Made by a program: the position numbers and the translations under genes. The notes beneath the pieces are model-generated. The model ran no database searches and had not been told where the DNA came from. It saw nothing but the letters and a program-made list of their open reading frames with translations. Positions 1 to 12,108 of a DNA stretch of 64,000 nucleotides are shown piece by piece. This stretch comes from Welwitschia mirabilis. Taxonomy: Eukaryota > Gnetophyta > Gnetopsida > Welwitschiales. Each line of letters begins with the position of its first letter. The stretch's first letter is position 1. Location: contig JBOZIK010000001.1 of the NCBI GenBank assembly GCA_051453625.1, forward strand, positions 296,721,958-296,785,957, in the 5' to 3' direction.

Positions 1-745
1 TTATGACATATAGTCAAGATTAACTCTGAGTTATAAATTTTAAATTTATAAGTGTTATATAATTAGTAGCTAAAATTTTTTAATTTGAGGACATAAATAA
101 GCATGCTAAAAAAAAATTGCAGGGCCCAATTTTATTATATAATTAATATCACATCATATTAGGAAAACTAGCTAATATTGGTTACTAATAATAGAGATAG
201 GAAATGGATGTCATAAGACTAAAAATAACTACAATTTAAATAGTAAAAGAATTATGGTAGTTAAAGCTAAGTAAATGTTTCACCTTAGTTATTACTAATC
301 ATGGCATACAAAAATTTAATTAAACTATAAATAATAATACTCTAATACATTTATTAAGCTAAAGATATAAAAAGATAAAATGCTTACCACTTACAAAGAA
401 ATAAACTTAAATAACTTAAATAACCAACATATTATAATAAAATACATGCCAAAATAAGTCAATGTTCCATATAAATCCAACATTAAGGCATTCAAATAGG
501 AATCAAAGATTTAGATTAGCTACAATGTTATTCAAGTATTTATTTGTCTATCAAAAAAAAGGTATGCAAGAATTAGAAATAACAAGGAAATATATTTGTA
601 TCACCTAATTCTAAATGCAATATAGTAAAATCTATACTAGAACCTTTATTGCTTTTTAGATCTCACATCAGTATTAGGACCTGCAAATGTAAGTATGAGA
701 ACTATGTCTATCATAGTTTCTAATATGGCCTAAGGCAAGAAATGG

Positions 746-767
746 AAAAAAAAAAAAAAAAAAAAAA
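746..767. repeat. Poly(A) run
   Basis: Twenty-two consecutive A residues inside the LTR. The paired LTR copy near 9100 lacks the run, so it arose or expanded after the copies separated. Confidence 0.9.
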
Positions 768-1385
768 GTTTCAAGGTTTTTAAGTAAGGGAAAACAAGGG
801 TAACTATTGACTTTAAACCAAGACCACATAATTGAATTTAAAATTATCTTAATTTATAGTTATTAAATTTCATATTCTAGTAATCAAGCTGCATCTTGAT
901 TAGAAGGAATATGTATGTAATAATAATAAAATTTTGTATAAATTTTTCCTTTTAACTCTGATAGTTTACTTTCAAGGATGTGAAAGCACAATAGAGGGTG
1001 TTTCCCCTTGAGGTTCATACAATTAATTAACAATTAATTAATCTTGTTAGTTTTAATTTTCTTATTTAGCAAGATAATAGTCTTAAGTCCATGGTCAATA
1101 CATAAAGCTCATGAAATAATGGCTTACCAAGTAGATAGATAAAAGGGCTTACTCAAAATCCAACATCCAATATTTAGGAAAACCATAAGTCTAGAAAGAT
1201 ACCTTTATCAACAAATAATATAAATTTTTCATAATGAGCTTATATCTATAATACGAAAATTGCATAAGTTCATATTGATAAATAAGAAATATAGAATCAT
1301 AAAGGATATAAGAATAAAATATTAGGCCATATAAAATATAAGAAGGACACCTTAGATCATACATGTTCCAAGGCGAAAAATCCAT

Positions 1386-1423
1386 AAATTTTACTAGTAA
1401 ATCCAAATTTTACTAGTAAATCC
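1386..1423. repeat. Exact 19-bp tandem duplication
   Basis: A 19-bp unit beginning AAATTTTACTAG occurs twice in direct succession. The paired LTR region near 41690 has a single degenerate version, so this is a local slippage duplication. Confidence 0.85.
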
Positions 1424-2025
1424 AAAAGGCTTTAATAGGCTTTCACGATAGTAAGAAACCCAACTATGCTTCTACTAGCTAATACCTATAAACTAACTAT
1501 AAGTTTTAAGTTCCTATAGATAATTTAGGTTTTCTTAATCCATCCTTTCTAAGTGTGGCCAGTAGGTGTAAATAATGATATATAAAATTTTTCTAATTAA
1601 AATTAATTATTGAAGAAAAGTTAACATAAGTAAATAAAATTAGTAATTTCTAAATAAGATGTGATTATAAAAAATCTAAATCATTCTTTAGTTAACTTTT
1701 AAAAATAATCCAAGTAATCTAAAGGTAAGCTACAAACATAGAAGATATGCATAACTAATAGTAGAATTCACAATCAACTCGACCCTTAAATAATTAACTA
1801 AAATTTAACAACTTTAACTTGACTTTTAATCAATTTATTAAAGCAAATAAAATTATATTTTTAATAATTTATTTACTTTATTATTATTACCATTATTATT
1901 ATTATTTTTTAATAATTAACTTAAAATTGATAGCTAGAGTTATTATCATTGATCATTTCCAAATATTGATTAATTCATTTAATTTATTAATAATTTTTCT
2001 ATTATTTAGAAAGTTAGACATCACA

Positions 2026-2039
2026 TTTGTCTTTCTCTT
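2026..2039 (-). promoter_or_regulatory. Polypurine tract of the chromovirus-like element
   Basis: On the minus strand the bases AAGAGAAAGACAAA lie immediately before the TG that starts the 3' LTR. This is where the plus-strand primer (PPT) of an LTR retrotransposon sits. The call rests on position and purine content. Confidence 0.55.
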
Positions 2040-2439
2040 AAGAGGTTTTTTCTTGGAAACTCACTGCTAGTTTAGGTTTTCATTATAAGATGTCACTCTT
2101 TAACTTTCATGTTGCTTCATTTTATATATCTCGTAACCATTGAACTTTGTATACTTTATTATTTTTACTTGAAGTACTATTTGTTTTTAATCCAATATTC
2201 TATTGAACAAAATTGATAATACAATATAAAAGAATTATTACATCTCAATCTAGAATCATCTTTGTTCCATCAGAAACACATTTTCATAAAAGAGATATAG
2301 GAAATACATTATGAAACGTGGATAGTTATTGTGTTGGAACTAACTCATAAGCTATAGGCCTAATTATTTTGGTAATCTAACACAATCCTATAAATATTTA
2401 GGCTAATTTATCCTTATTATTAAACTTGAAAAGGGAAAC

Positions 2440-3330
2440 ACTTAAGAATCACATAATCCACTTCTTGGAATTCTACTATCCTCCTATGTCAATTTGAATA
2501 TTGAGCATACCTATCCTTGATTTATTATATTCTCTTTTTGATCTATCTAATATTATCCTCTAATTGCTAATAAATAAAACTCTTAATGATCTTTTATCTA
2601 CTACAATAAATCAAGACACTAGTATTCTACATACTCTACCATACAAAGCTTCAAAATATGCATAACCAATTGATTCTTAATATCTATTATTATAGATAAA
2701 CTTTATAAATGGTAAATGATCTATCTAAGAACCACAAAAGTTCAAAATAGCTAACTCTATAATCCTTTTAACATTTGATTTTTTTTCTTTTAATTTAATC
2801 ATTTGTTTAGGATGAAATTCCATAGTTAAGTTTAGTTTTATACCCATCTCCACATAAAATATAGAATTAAAGTTACTATCTTTATCCCAAATTATTACCT
2901 TTAGAACTCCATAAAGCTTGATAACATTCTTAATATGCTCATTTTAAATTCATTAAGTTGTATAAGTTATCTTCATAGGGAAAAGATGTGTACTTTTAGT
3001 TAAAAGATCTACTACCACTAAAACAAAATCATATCCTTCTTTAGTTATAGGAAATTCTATGCCTACTATTTTCCATTTTCATTTTTGAACATTAGAGTAT
3101 ATATAACTCCAAATAAGTGCTTATCTTCTACTTTCACTACATGATAATTCATATACCTGGCTATGTAATTAGCTATCTCTTGTTTTATTTCTAGTTACCA
3201 ATAATGTTTCTTAATGTTATTGCACATTTCATTTACTTTGGGATGAATAGTATATTTAGTTATTTGAAATTCATTAAAAAAACCTTGTTTAATCTTCATC
3301 ATGTGAGGTACCATAACTTTTCTCAAATAG
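2440..3330 (-). pseudogene. Ty3/gypsy integrase remnant (chromovirus-like)
   Basis: Minus-strand translation from about 3245 leftward starts HPKVNEMCNNIKKHYW. This fits the zinc-binding N-terminal region of Ty3/gypsy integrases, with the usual histidine and tryptophan spacing, followed by IANYIARYMNYHVVKVE. Further left, in broken frames, come stretches in the right order for the integrase core, such as FMEF and LCMVEYVEY near 2620-2650. Integrase would join element cDNA to host DNA. There are stops roughly every 10-30 codons and at least one frame change, so it cannot be functional. It lies between the RNase H remnant and the 3' LTR, as expected for the gypsy gene order. Confidence 0.7.
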
Positions 3331-3559
3331 AACACTAAACTATCCTTAGAGTTGGTAAATCCTTTCACTATAATTTTCCTAATCTTTTTATATAAGGGAT
3401 AATTTCATTATGCCTCTTGAATTATTCTTTATAAGTCCTCATCCATTCTCAAGATACAAAGCACATGCCTTCTTCTGTTTAAATTAGCAACCATTATATT
3501 TGCTTTTCCTACATGATAATTCACCATTAGATTATAATCTTATATAAACTTAATTCACT

Positions 3560-3865
3560 GTCTTTACCTAAGATTCAAATTGGGCTAGGTGTGAATGTAC
3601 TTTAAGCTATTATGATCTATCAAAATTTCTATCTATTCATCATAGGAATAATGTCTCCAAATTTTTAATGCATAAATAACTACTACTAGTTCTAGGTCTT
3701 GAATATGAAAATTCCTTTTGTGGCATAGCTATATCCTCTTCCATTAAAAATACTCCTAAGCCTTTACTTGTTGCATCCATATAAACTATATAAGGCTTTT
3801 TTGGTTTGAGCATCCTTAAAATAGAAGATGAAATAAGAATTAATTTGAACATCTAGAATGCTTTA
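3560..3865 (-). pseudogene. Ty3/gypsy RNase H remnant
   Basis: A minus-strand open stretch at 3640-3852 contains PYIVYMDATSKGLGVFLMEE, which matches the start of the RNase H domain of Ty3/gypsy pol. The catalytic Asp lies in the YMDATSKGLG segment. Before it, ISSSILRMLKPKKP fits the linker that follows the RT. The enzyme would degrade the RNA strand of the RNA:DNA hybrid during reverse transcription. The frame is open for only 70 codons and is then lost. It lies directly downstream of the RT remnant. Confidence 0.78.
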
Positions 3866-3869
3866 TCAT

Positions 3870-4640
3870 CTTTCTCTATCCATTTAAATTGCTAATTCTT
3901 CCTAAACAAGAAATTTAAAAGACTATCCACCCTAGAGAAAATTTAAATAAATTTATTATAATATTCCATAAGGCTAAGAAAGATCCTTACCTCTGACATA
4001 GACTTTGGTTTAGGACACACCACAAAATCTTAAACCTTATCTTCATCCATGCTAATTCCTTCTTCTAAAACCACATGACCAATAAATTTAATGTTAGATA
4101 GCTAAAACTCATATTTATAGAATTGACATTCTCTGTGGTGTATCTAGTATAATTCTCAAATGTTGCTCATGTTCTTCATTAGTTGAAAATATACTAAAAT
4201 GTCATCAATAAAGACTATTCTAATCTCATCTAAATAATCTTTAAAAGTATTATTTATTATAATCATAAATTATATTATCATATTAATGAGAGAAAAAGGC
4301 CTACTCTAAATCCATAATGCCCATACCTACTTTGAAAGACCATTTTAAAAATGTCTTCTTTCTTGACTCTAATTTTTTAACATTTATACTAAGATCAATC
4401 TTGAAAAAGACCACGGCATATTTGGGCTAGTTAAATAAGTCTTCTATTCTTGGCAAAAATAATGTTTTCTTATTATAACCTTATTTAGCATTCTATTACC
4501 CATGCAAAGCATCAAATCACCATTTCTTATTTTGTTAAAAAGAATTAGTACATCTCGTGATGATCTACTTGGACTAATCAAACCCTTATTTAACCATGTG
4601 GTTAGTTGAATTTTTAATTACACCAATTCCATAAGAGGCA
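3870..4640 (-). pseudogene. Ty3/gypsy reverse transcriptase remnant (chromovirus-like)
   Basis: On the minus strand the catalytic box reads FIDDILVYF at 4186-4212, with both aspartates of the RT active site kept. Upstream, around 4380-4580, are RDVLILFNKIRNGDLMLCMG and then NKVIIRKHYF, which fit the finger and palm segments before the active site. The NK-V-I-K-YF type spacing favours a chromovirus over the Tat lineage. The frame changes several times and stops interrupt it throughout. It is flanked by protease remnants on the right and RNase H on the left. Confidence 0.78.
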
Positions 4641-4889
4641 TCTTATAGGATGCTATAGAAACTAGCACTACACTAGGTTTATGAGATATCTTAAAATCTT
4701 CTTCTTAGCTAGGTGGATGATCTACAAGATCTTTAAGAAATAAATAAACATATTCCTTTTACCATTGGTATTTATAAAATCTTTGACTAGGATTAGATGG
4801 AGGAAAAAAATCTAGTTATTTTAAAATCCTTTTTTCTCTTCACTTCTTTTATCATCTACTTTCAACTTATCAAACTCTTTATAATTAGG

Positions 4890-5130
4890 ATATATGTAAT
4901 AGGTAACCAAACCCTCTCATCAATTATCCCTATCATAGTGACCTTTTTGGAAAAGAAGTTTATTTGAGGCTTATTATCTGATAGCCAATTCATATCTAAA
5001 ATAAGATTAAACATCTTAGTTATAAAATTAAAATCTAAACCTAAAGAATAAGACCTTCAATGTTCATATCACATGTAGGGTTCTTACTAAAAGCCCTAAC
5101 TATGCTATCATACAAAATTTTCACATCCAC
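4890..5130 (-). pseudogene. Retropepsin (aspartic protease) C-terminal remnant
   Basis: On the minus strand a segment around 4940-5060 reads FNLILDMNWLSDNKPQINFF, then KKVTMIG. This corresponds to the end of the Ty3/gypsy protease and the following linker, where a ILGMDWL-type box is typical. I could not place the catalytic DSGA-type box with certainty. The enzyme would cleave the Gag-Pol polyprotein. The position between gag and RT fits. Confidence 0.62.
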
Positions 5131-5172
5131 CTATTTCTCACTTTTACTATTAAGAAAAACATTTGAGTTATT

Positions 5173-5178
<6 letters not shown>

Positions 5179-5212
<34 letters not shown>
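5179..5212. repeat. (GA)17 microsatellite
   Basis: An uninterrupted GA dinucleotide run inside the gag-pol internal region of the chromovirus-like element. Confidence 0.95.
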
Positions 5213-5214
<2 letters not shown>

Positions 5215-5215
<1 letters not shown>

Positions 5216-6380
5216 TAATTCCTCACTCCTAGTTATAATAGAACTCTAATATAGGGTTTGAGAAAGAGACCTATAGTCTCAAAGATTACTAGAGGCTATA
5301 AATTCTTCATGGATATTAATACACATAGCTTCTTGACACCCACTATGCCCTATTCCTCTTTCCTCATCTAAGGATAATTCTTGATTAGATGAGGTTATTC
5401 ATAATGATAGCAACTAATTCTCTAGAGTTTTGGGTTCTAGTTCCTAAGAAAGTCATACATTTAAGTGGACTTGAAGGTGGTTTTTTCCATTTCTTAAGAT
5501 TTTTTTTAATCTCTATTTTATTTATCTTTGCTACATCATATTGACCTTTACCTATAGCTACTTTTATATTTTTTAAAAAGGGTCTTTTTCTAGCTTGCCT
5601 TCTTCCATGTTCCTATGGATTCTCTTATTTATCTAGAAAAGCTTTGCTATTTCTCCAATTCCTTACAAATCTTAACATTTTTTAGGGCCTTTGCAAATGT
5701 CTTAAGCTAAAAAACCTAACTTATCTTTTAATTGTAGGGTCTAATCTAGCCAACAAACTCTATATATTGATATCTTCACTATTGGTTATTTTTGATAAAT
5801 ATCTTAGTAGTTTCAAGAACTTGTTTCATACTAAAACATAGTCATGGATCCTTGTCTAATGTTATAAAATTCCTTTTCCTTTATAGTTTTATAATATTGT
5901 GATATGTATCTAGCTTAAAATTATTCCTCAAATTCTTTTAAAGACATATAGTTAGTAAATGTAGGTGGTACATTCTATACATTCCATTATAAGGATGCAC
6001 TTTTTTTAGTTGATGAATGGCTAGGATAGCTTTTTTTCTCAAACATGGAACTAATCAATTCTAATTCTCTATTTATGAAAATTAACAAAGCCTCTACTTT
6101 TTCTATGTTATAGGATACCTTGAATGTTGGGGATTTGTTCACCTAAAATACATCATCAATTTTTGAAACATTTCCTCTTCATTCCTTCCATTTTTTCTTT
6201 CTTATAATCTGTCCACTAATTAAATTATAGTAGTCACCAAATATCTTACATCCACAAGAGGTGGTACTACTCTTTTAGAAGTTATTAGTTAAACCTGCTA
6301 GTTTCAAATATGTATATAGCCAAGATGAAAATACTACATAAATGATTTAATCATAATAAGCCCAACTAATATCATATCCT
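5215..6380 (-). pseudogene. Decayed gag and leader region of the chromovirus-like element
   Basis: By position this is where gag should lie, between the PBS and the protease. On the minus strand, coding-like stretches occur near 5950-6110 (for example KVEALLIFINRELELISSMF) and near 5640-5700 (AKALKNVKICKELEK), broken by stops. I did not recognise the gag core motif or a CCHC knuckle, so the call rests mainly on location. Nothing else stands out in this stretch. Confidence 0.4.
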
Positions 6381-6383
6381 AGT

Positions 6384-6395
6384 GCTCTAATACCA
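6384..6395 (-). promoter_or_regulatory. Primer-binding site (initiator-Met tRNA type)
   Basis: The minus strand reads TGGTATTAGAGC. It differs at one base (a C-to-T change) from the primer-binding site complementary to the 3' end of plant initiator-Met tRNA. It lies three bases after the LTR end (ACATTACA on the minus strand, boundary at 6399). This fixes the 5' end of the internal region and the element's strand. Confidence 0.85.
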
Positions 6396-6398
6396 AAA

Positions 6399-9300
6399 TG
6401 TAATGTCCTAATCACCAGTTGAATTCATAAAACCAAAACATAATAAACTTTATAATCTAATAAAATGTTATTAGATCATAGTTTTAACACTAAAACACAA
6501 TATTTACAATTCACATAAGGTTGTTAAGATAAAGGTTATAACAACTAATTTATGGTATAAATCTAGTTATTTAGTTGAATATAGCTAAGCTATGTTATCT
6601 TAATCCTAACTACATTCATAATTTAATAGGAATTTTAAGATGAATATAGCCAAGAAAAAATGCAAAATTATTTGGACCTAAAAGAATAGAATAAATGACA
6701 CTATGTTATAGAGAGATTTATGCTACTACATTAAGGAATTTAATTAACAAATCCTTGTAGCTTGAAATATCAACAACTAGCCATTATTTCTATACATATA
6801 TATATATATATATATACACATACATACATATTGTGTATCTTGCAACATAACTATCCCTTAAGAATGTTTATTTAGACTTTATTATTAGTTTACATCCTTC
6901 TAAATTTTATCTGAGAATGGGTCAGCATAATATTTACTAAGAAAAATACAAAGAAATTAGTTTGTAATTTATTCTCATATGCAAAAAAGGTACTTTAAAG
7001 AAAGTGTTTTAGTCTATACTAAGACCTATTTAGAAATTTTGGAATCCTCTTAAGTTATTTAATATTAGTTTTAATTTAAACTAAACTTATGTCTTAAAAT
7101 TTTAATGTACAAGTTTTTGCATTTTTTTTTTGGATGTTGCTTGAACATTATAACTCCTTTTGGATATAGCATGTTAATGAAATTTCAATATGTAATAGTT
7201 AATTGCTATATTTTCATTGTAAGTGAAGAGTTGTTGATAGATAAACAAGTTCCTATGCTATATACATTGTCCATTTCTTACTGTGAATGCTATTTTTATC
7301 ATTAAGCATCTTCTTTACTTTCCTTTAAAATCACTTCTACTAAATCATGTCTTAAATAAAGCCCATTTCCTAAATTACAAAGACTTTAAATGTTTGTTAT
7401 AAACATTAAAATTATCAATGATTTAATAGATGTTTTAATTTTAGAACATTCTTCTTTTGAATGTGATGAAAGTCATCTGATAAATTGTCAGTGGGGCTAT
7501 CTATCTTTACACGAGATACTATTTTCATCATGTTTAACATCTTTTTCTTTACTACAAATAATAGCATTCCAACAAGTATTTTGCTACTGTAACATGTTCT
7601 TTAAGTTCTTCATTCTTTCTTCTTCTTCCAATATTTTTAACATGTATTTGATTTCTCATTTGTGTTTTCTTTTCTTATGAAAGGTAACTCACATAAGTGG
7701 TTATTATCCATTCGGTTTTCTCTAAAGGTTTTGATTAGGACTAAAAGAATCTCAAAGGAAAAATTTCATTGCAATCACAACACATGCTAATTGGTGATAC
7801 AATCTATTTGTTTCCTATATACCTGAAGTTGAGTTGTTTGACATGTAGTGATCCAACAATTTTATAACAAGTAACCTTAACATGAACAAAATTAATTAAA
7901 AAGGGTTAAAATTCATTGAAATAATTTTATAGTTATATTATTTATTATAACTATTAATGCCATGAATAAACTTCTTAATTAGCATTAGTACCTTTTTCAA
8001 AATTCATTACTTTATTTGTAGATGTTTTCTTAAATAGGACACTAGGAAGTCCACTCCCTAATTTTCATATAGTTTTCTTATGGCATTTTTAGCATTTAAC
8101 ACAAGCAAGATTCAAGTTCAAGGTTGAAATTAGATTGTGGCATAAATCCATAGATCATCATAGAAGAAGAATGATTACCTTACATAATGCAAAGTAGGGA
8201 TTAGCCATAATTAATGGAAGGCATCTCTAGAGAAAGAAAGTTACAAGAAATATTCATGAGCTGTGTCTATCAGTATAACTATGATTACTAGCTATGAACT
8301 ATAGCTAATTAACTAGCGTGTTCATCATAAACAAATGAAGGAAGATACATTGAATGATCACAAAACCTTTTAAGGAAATAATAGGTTTTAAAATGAGTAC
8401 ATGAAATATATTACCTACTTGGACCATGACCTAATGCTGGTGATGAGGAAAATGAACCATCAGTTACAAGTGGATCTCTTTGGAATAGCTTAAATTTGTA
8501 GGAAACATTGACATGGCATTCCAAACTTGCTAGTGAAGTAGGTGATGATTGGAGTTTTATATTAGACACAACAAGATGGTGTTTCAGCTGATCTTTATAC
8601 GAAATTGATTAAATCTCATATACAAAGAAATAAATATGTAATAAAAAATTTTTAATACTTAAAAATTATTTAATAACTAGGGTGAATCTTGACTCAAAGT
8701 GGATTAAATAATACTAATTATTTAATACTTAAAATTTGCCATTTATAAAGAGATAAACTTGAATAATTTAAATAACTAATATATTATAATAAAAGCCATA
8801 TCAAAATAAGTCAAGATTCCATATAAATCCCATATCAAGGCACCTAAAAAGTGACCAAAGACTTAGATTACATACAATATTGTTTGAGTATCTATTCTCC
8901 AAAAAAAAAAAAAAATATTTACAGGAGTTACAAATAATAAGGACATATGTTTTAAAACCTAATTCTAAATGAAATATAACCAACCCTATGATATAATCTT
9001 TAATGCATTTTAAAGCTCACATTAGTACTAGGACCTATACATTGTTACTATGACATAAGAATTCTATTCATCATAGTTCCTGATATGGCCCAAGACAAGG
9101 AATAGCTATAAAAGAGTCCCAAGATTACTAAGTAAGGGAAAACAAGGATAAATAATGACTTTAATTTAGGACCACATAGTTTGATTAAAAATTCTCTTGA
9201 ATTAGAGTTATCAACTTTCAGATTCCAATAATCTAGTTGCACCTTGAAAAGAAGGGATATGTATATAATAATAATAAAATTCTATGCACATTTTCCCTTG

Positions 9301-9543
9301 CTTACTCTAGCAGTTCACTTTTATGGTCATGAAAGCATAATAGAGGGTCTTACCCCCTCAAGCTCATGTAATTGGTGCACTGGCTAGTTTTTAATTCTCT
9401 CATTTAGTAACATAATGGTCTCTAGTCTATGATCAATACAAAAGGCTCATGCAAGAGTGGCTTATTAAGTAAATAAGTAAAAGGGCTTACTCAAAATATA
9501 ACATCTAATCTATAGGAAAAACATGTGTTTAAAAAGATATTAT
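6399..9543 (-). repeat. 5' LTR of the chromovirus-like element, downstream part
   Basis: It runs from the PBS-adjacent end at 6399 to the point where the Tat-like LTR begins. Positions 8710-9543 align with 370-1205 of the 3' LTR. The rest (6399-8700) has no counterpart in the window because the 3' LTR leaves it. It includes a (TA)n run at 6796-6816 and is otherwise AT-rich, with no supported gene. Two short open stretches at 7105-7305 and 7390-7680 have no recognisable motif and I do not call them. Confidence 0.6.
6796..6816. repeat. (TA)n microsatellite
   Basis: About ten TA units, followed by short ACAT/TACA repeats. Confidence 0.9.
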
Positions 9544-10145
9544 TGATGCAGATTCTCTTACCTAGACTTGAACGAGACATCAATGCTTAATTTCTAGGAT
9601 GAGGTCCTAGACATGTTTTAGAGGATGACTATGAATTAGGTATTCTAAAATGATTTTCCTTAAGGTACAGAGTAATTGGGGAATAAGGTTAGAGTAGTGG
9701 ATAACGCCTAATGGGTATATCCTCACAAAAGAAAGATAAACTAAACAAAATAAAATCAAAAGAAAATGTAAGAGTAGAAGGAAGAGAAAAAAACCCTTAG
9801 AAAAGAATGTATCATATTGGTTGCTCTAAGATCTTCCTCTAGTGAGGGAAGTTAAAGCAGGTCTTAGATATTAGATTAAAGTATCCTAAAAGATCTATGC
9901 TAAATAGGTGAGATAGGATGAGGTTCAGATAGGGAAGTAGGGTTCACCTAAGGAATGATCTTCCTTTAGGAATCTATGGTTTAGATTCTTCTTCATAAAA
10001 AGAGGTTGTCTAAAATTATGTCCTTTTTTCACTATTTTGAGGTACTTTGAACATAAATCTTAATGGTACAAAGAAGAAATTATCTTTCTATATAAATTAT
10101 AAAACAACTTATACTTTTTCTTCCCCCCTTTCCATTTGGAAGATG

Positions 10146-10154
10146 TTTATATAG
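10146..10154 (-). promoter_or_regulatory. TATA box of the Tat-like 3' LTR
   Basis: The minus strand reads CTATATAAA. The other LTR has CTATATAA at the aligned place (39691-39698), so the motif is conserved between copies. Confidence 0.6.
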
Positions 10155-11149
10155 TCTTCCCCTTCTAAGGGAGGAGGAGGAACTATAACATTAGATTAAA
10201 ATATGGAAAAATAAACCATCAAAAAGTAAAAGAAATACATGCATAGAGGAAGATCATTAGATGTGTCCTCTGGTATCTTCTAGTAATGAAAGAGTTGTAT
10301 TTTTCTATTTACATGAAGCCAAAACTATTATAAAGAGCTTGATTCTAGGATGTAGATGAAGTAAAAGGAATACTTTCAGTTCTTAAACAGATCACTAGAT
10401 TAAAGGAGGACATGGGAAGAAATAGAGAACATAAAGAGGATCCCCAGATGTAAGGACCTAGAAGTAAAATAGAAGGGAAGAGACTAACTCTTTGAGATTA
10501 AATCAAACAAGAGTGTGTAACATGTAAGAATGGAAAGGGAGTGAAGTAATGACATCTAGATAAGGTCTCTTAAGTAGTTCTAGATATGAAGTGACTTCAA
10601 TGGACTAACGCTTATAATGATTGATGTAATTATTATCATCATTTGGTTATAGTCATCATTATGATAGTAGTTATAAACATGGTCCCTAATGGTGTTAAGA
10701 AGGATTATCCTACTAGAATAGTAATCCTTTCCCTGGTCATCAACATAGTATTCACTCCATGGTGTAATGTCATAGAGAGGTTCATTTTAAGGATTTAGTA
10801 TTAACCTTAGGACTCTTATAAATTTCAAATTAGTAAATTATAGTAATTGAAACCTCAAAAGTGGAAGACTAAATAGTGGAAGGTCTATAGTGATAGTACA
10901 AAAAAAATTGTAGAGAAAAGAACTAGTGATAAGGGGATCCTTAATTATTAAGATGTAGTAGAGGGAAATGGGGACTAAGAAAACCAATTTTTGAGGGATT
11001 ATAAGGTTGAGAGAGGGGTTGATGATAAACAAATTCCATGCCTAATGTAAAATATTAGGGCATAAAAAAGGAGGAAATTCCATTCCCATGACATGGTACT
11101 AGAAATTCCATGCCTAGGACATGGGATTCTAAAGGAAATAAGAATGGAT

Positions 11150-11510
11150 TAAGATAGGAAGGGTGGTAGAAAGAGGAAAAGTTGAAGGAAAAAGGTAAGA
11201 AGGATAGAAAAGGGGAAAGGATAAAAAATTAACAAAAAAATGGAAAAATATGGAGGAGGAGAAGAGATAAAAAGGATAGGGGAAGAGAAAAAGGAAGGGA
11301 AAATTGAGGATAAGATAAGAAAAGTTAAGGAATATGGAGAAAGAGAGGGAAAATAGAAGAGAAAAAATAGAGAATAAAGAGAAAGAGTTGGAAAAGAGAG
11401 AAGAAAGGGAAATAAAGGAAGAGTGAGGAGGAGAAAGAAGAAGAAAAAAAAAAGAGGGGAAGAAGAAGAGAAGAGATGAAAAGAAATAAAGAGATTATTT
11501 TGCTACTATA
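11150..11510. repeat. Long purine tract (plus strand) in LTR U3
   Basis: About 330 bases are almost entirely G and A on the plus strand, with only scattered pyrimidines. The other LTR has the matching tract at 40670-40985. A second, shorter tract lies at 11740-11900 (compare 41325-41470). These tracts lie upstream of the TATA box in the element's own orientation. Confidence 0.85.
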
Positions 11511-11941
11511 ACTTTATAAGAAAGAAAAGTAAATAAGGCATCTACTTTCAATGCTAAGAGGTAAATATTTAATCATCAAAGCATAGTCAAACTCCTATAA
11601 GTCCTAATAAAAGGAGAAGATCCTAAAGTGGAAGAGGATTCCCATATCCTAGGCATGAAATAGGCCTATCTTCCATTCCCTGAGCATGAAATTTGAGGAA
11701 TTACACACCTTAAGCATGGAATTCTAGGATGTAAGAGGTGAAAGGAAGGTAAAAAAAAGTTAGGAAAGAAAAAATAGGAAATGAAAAGAGTAAAATAAAG
11801 GAGAGAGTAGGGAAGGTAAGAAAAAGGATAAAGGACAATATAAAAAAGACTAGAAGAGAAGAGAAGAGAAAAAAAGAGAGAGAAAAAGGTAAAGAGTTGA
11901 AAACAAGGAGTTCCTCAGGTAATAAAGGTCATGTTAAGACA

Positions 11942-12108
11942 CAAAACTTGTCCACCTCTAGAAATCTACAATGGAGGAGGGGAGTGAAATAAAATATGAA
12001 AAATTAAATAAGGATTAGAAGAATTATGTTTTAAGTAAGGTTAGTTTAATCATGGTTAAGTAAAAAAATCAATTTAATACATTTTTTGATGACGGATCTA
12101 TGGAACAA
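11942..12108 (-). other. Tat-like internal sequence next to the 3' LTR
   Basis: A short stretch between the Tat-like 3' LTR and the first Z-type LTR. On the minus strand it should hold the PPT. No clear purine tract is visible beside the LTR, and I see no gene here. Confidence 0.35.

Larger units (their letters stand above)
1..2025 (-). repeat. 3' LTR of the chromovirus-like element (left part outside window)
   Basis: From about 370 to 2025 this aligns base for base, with small gaps, to two separate pieces on the right: 8710-9543 and 41515-42325. Shared stretches include the one around 424-480 (like 8772-8828) and the one around 1430-1600 (like 41715-41880). The LTR start on the minus strand is TGTGATGTC at 2025, directly after a purine-rich tract. 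The TATA region near 1480 is mutated compared with the 5' LTR copy. I could not align positions 1-370 to the 5' LTR. Confidence 0.68.
9544..11941 (-). repeat. 3' LTR of the Tat-like element
   Basis: It starts TGATG at its left edge and aligns along its length with 39094-41514. Shared blocks include the segment after CCTAGACTT, the TATA region, the GGGATCC area near 10935 (compare 40485) and the purine-rich arms. In minus-strand orientation, U3 is on the right and holds long pyrimidine tracts and several ATTCCATGCC-type inverted motifs. The two LTRs are of nearly equal length. Confidence 0.78.

Noticed and set aside
8440-8640. Possible end of a copia RNase H (ADLYTK-like string on the plus strand near 8590)
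   Set aside because: Only about a dozen residues fit, with no supporting domain on either side, and the place lies inside the chromovirus LTR.
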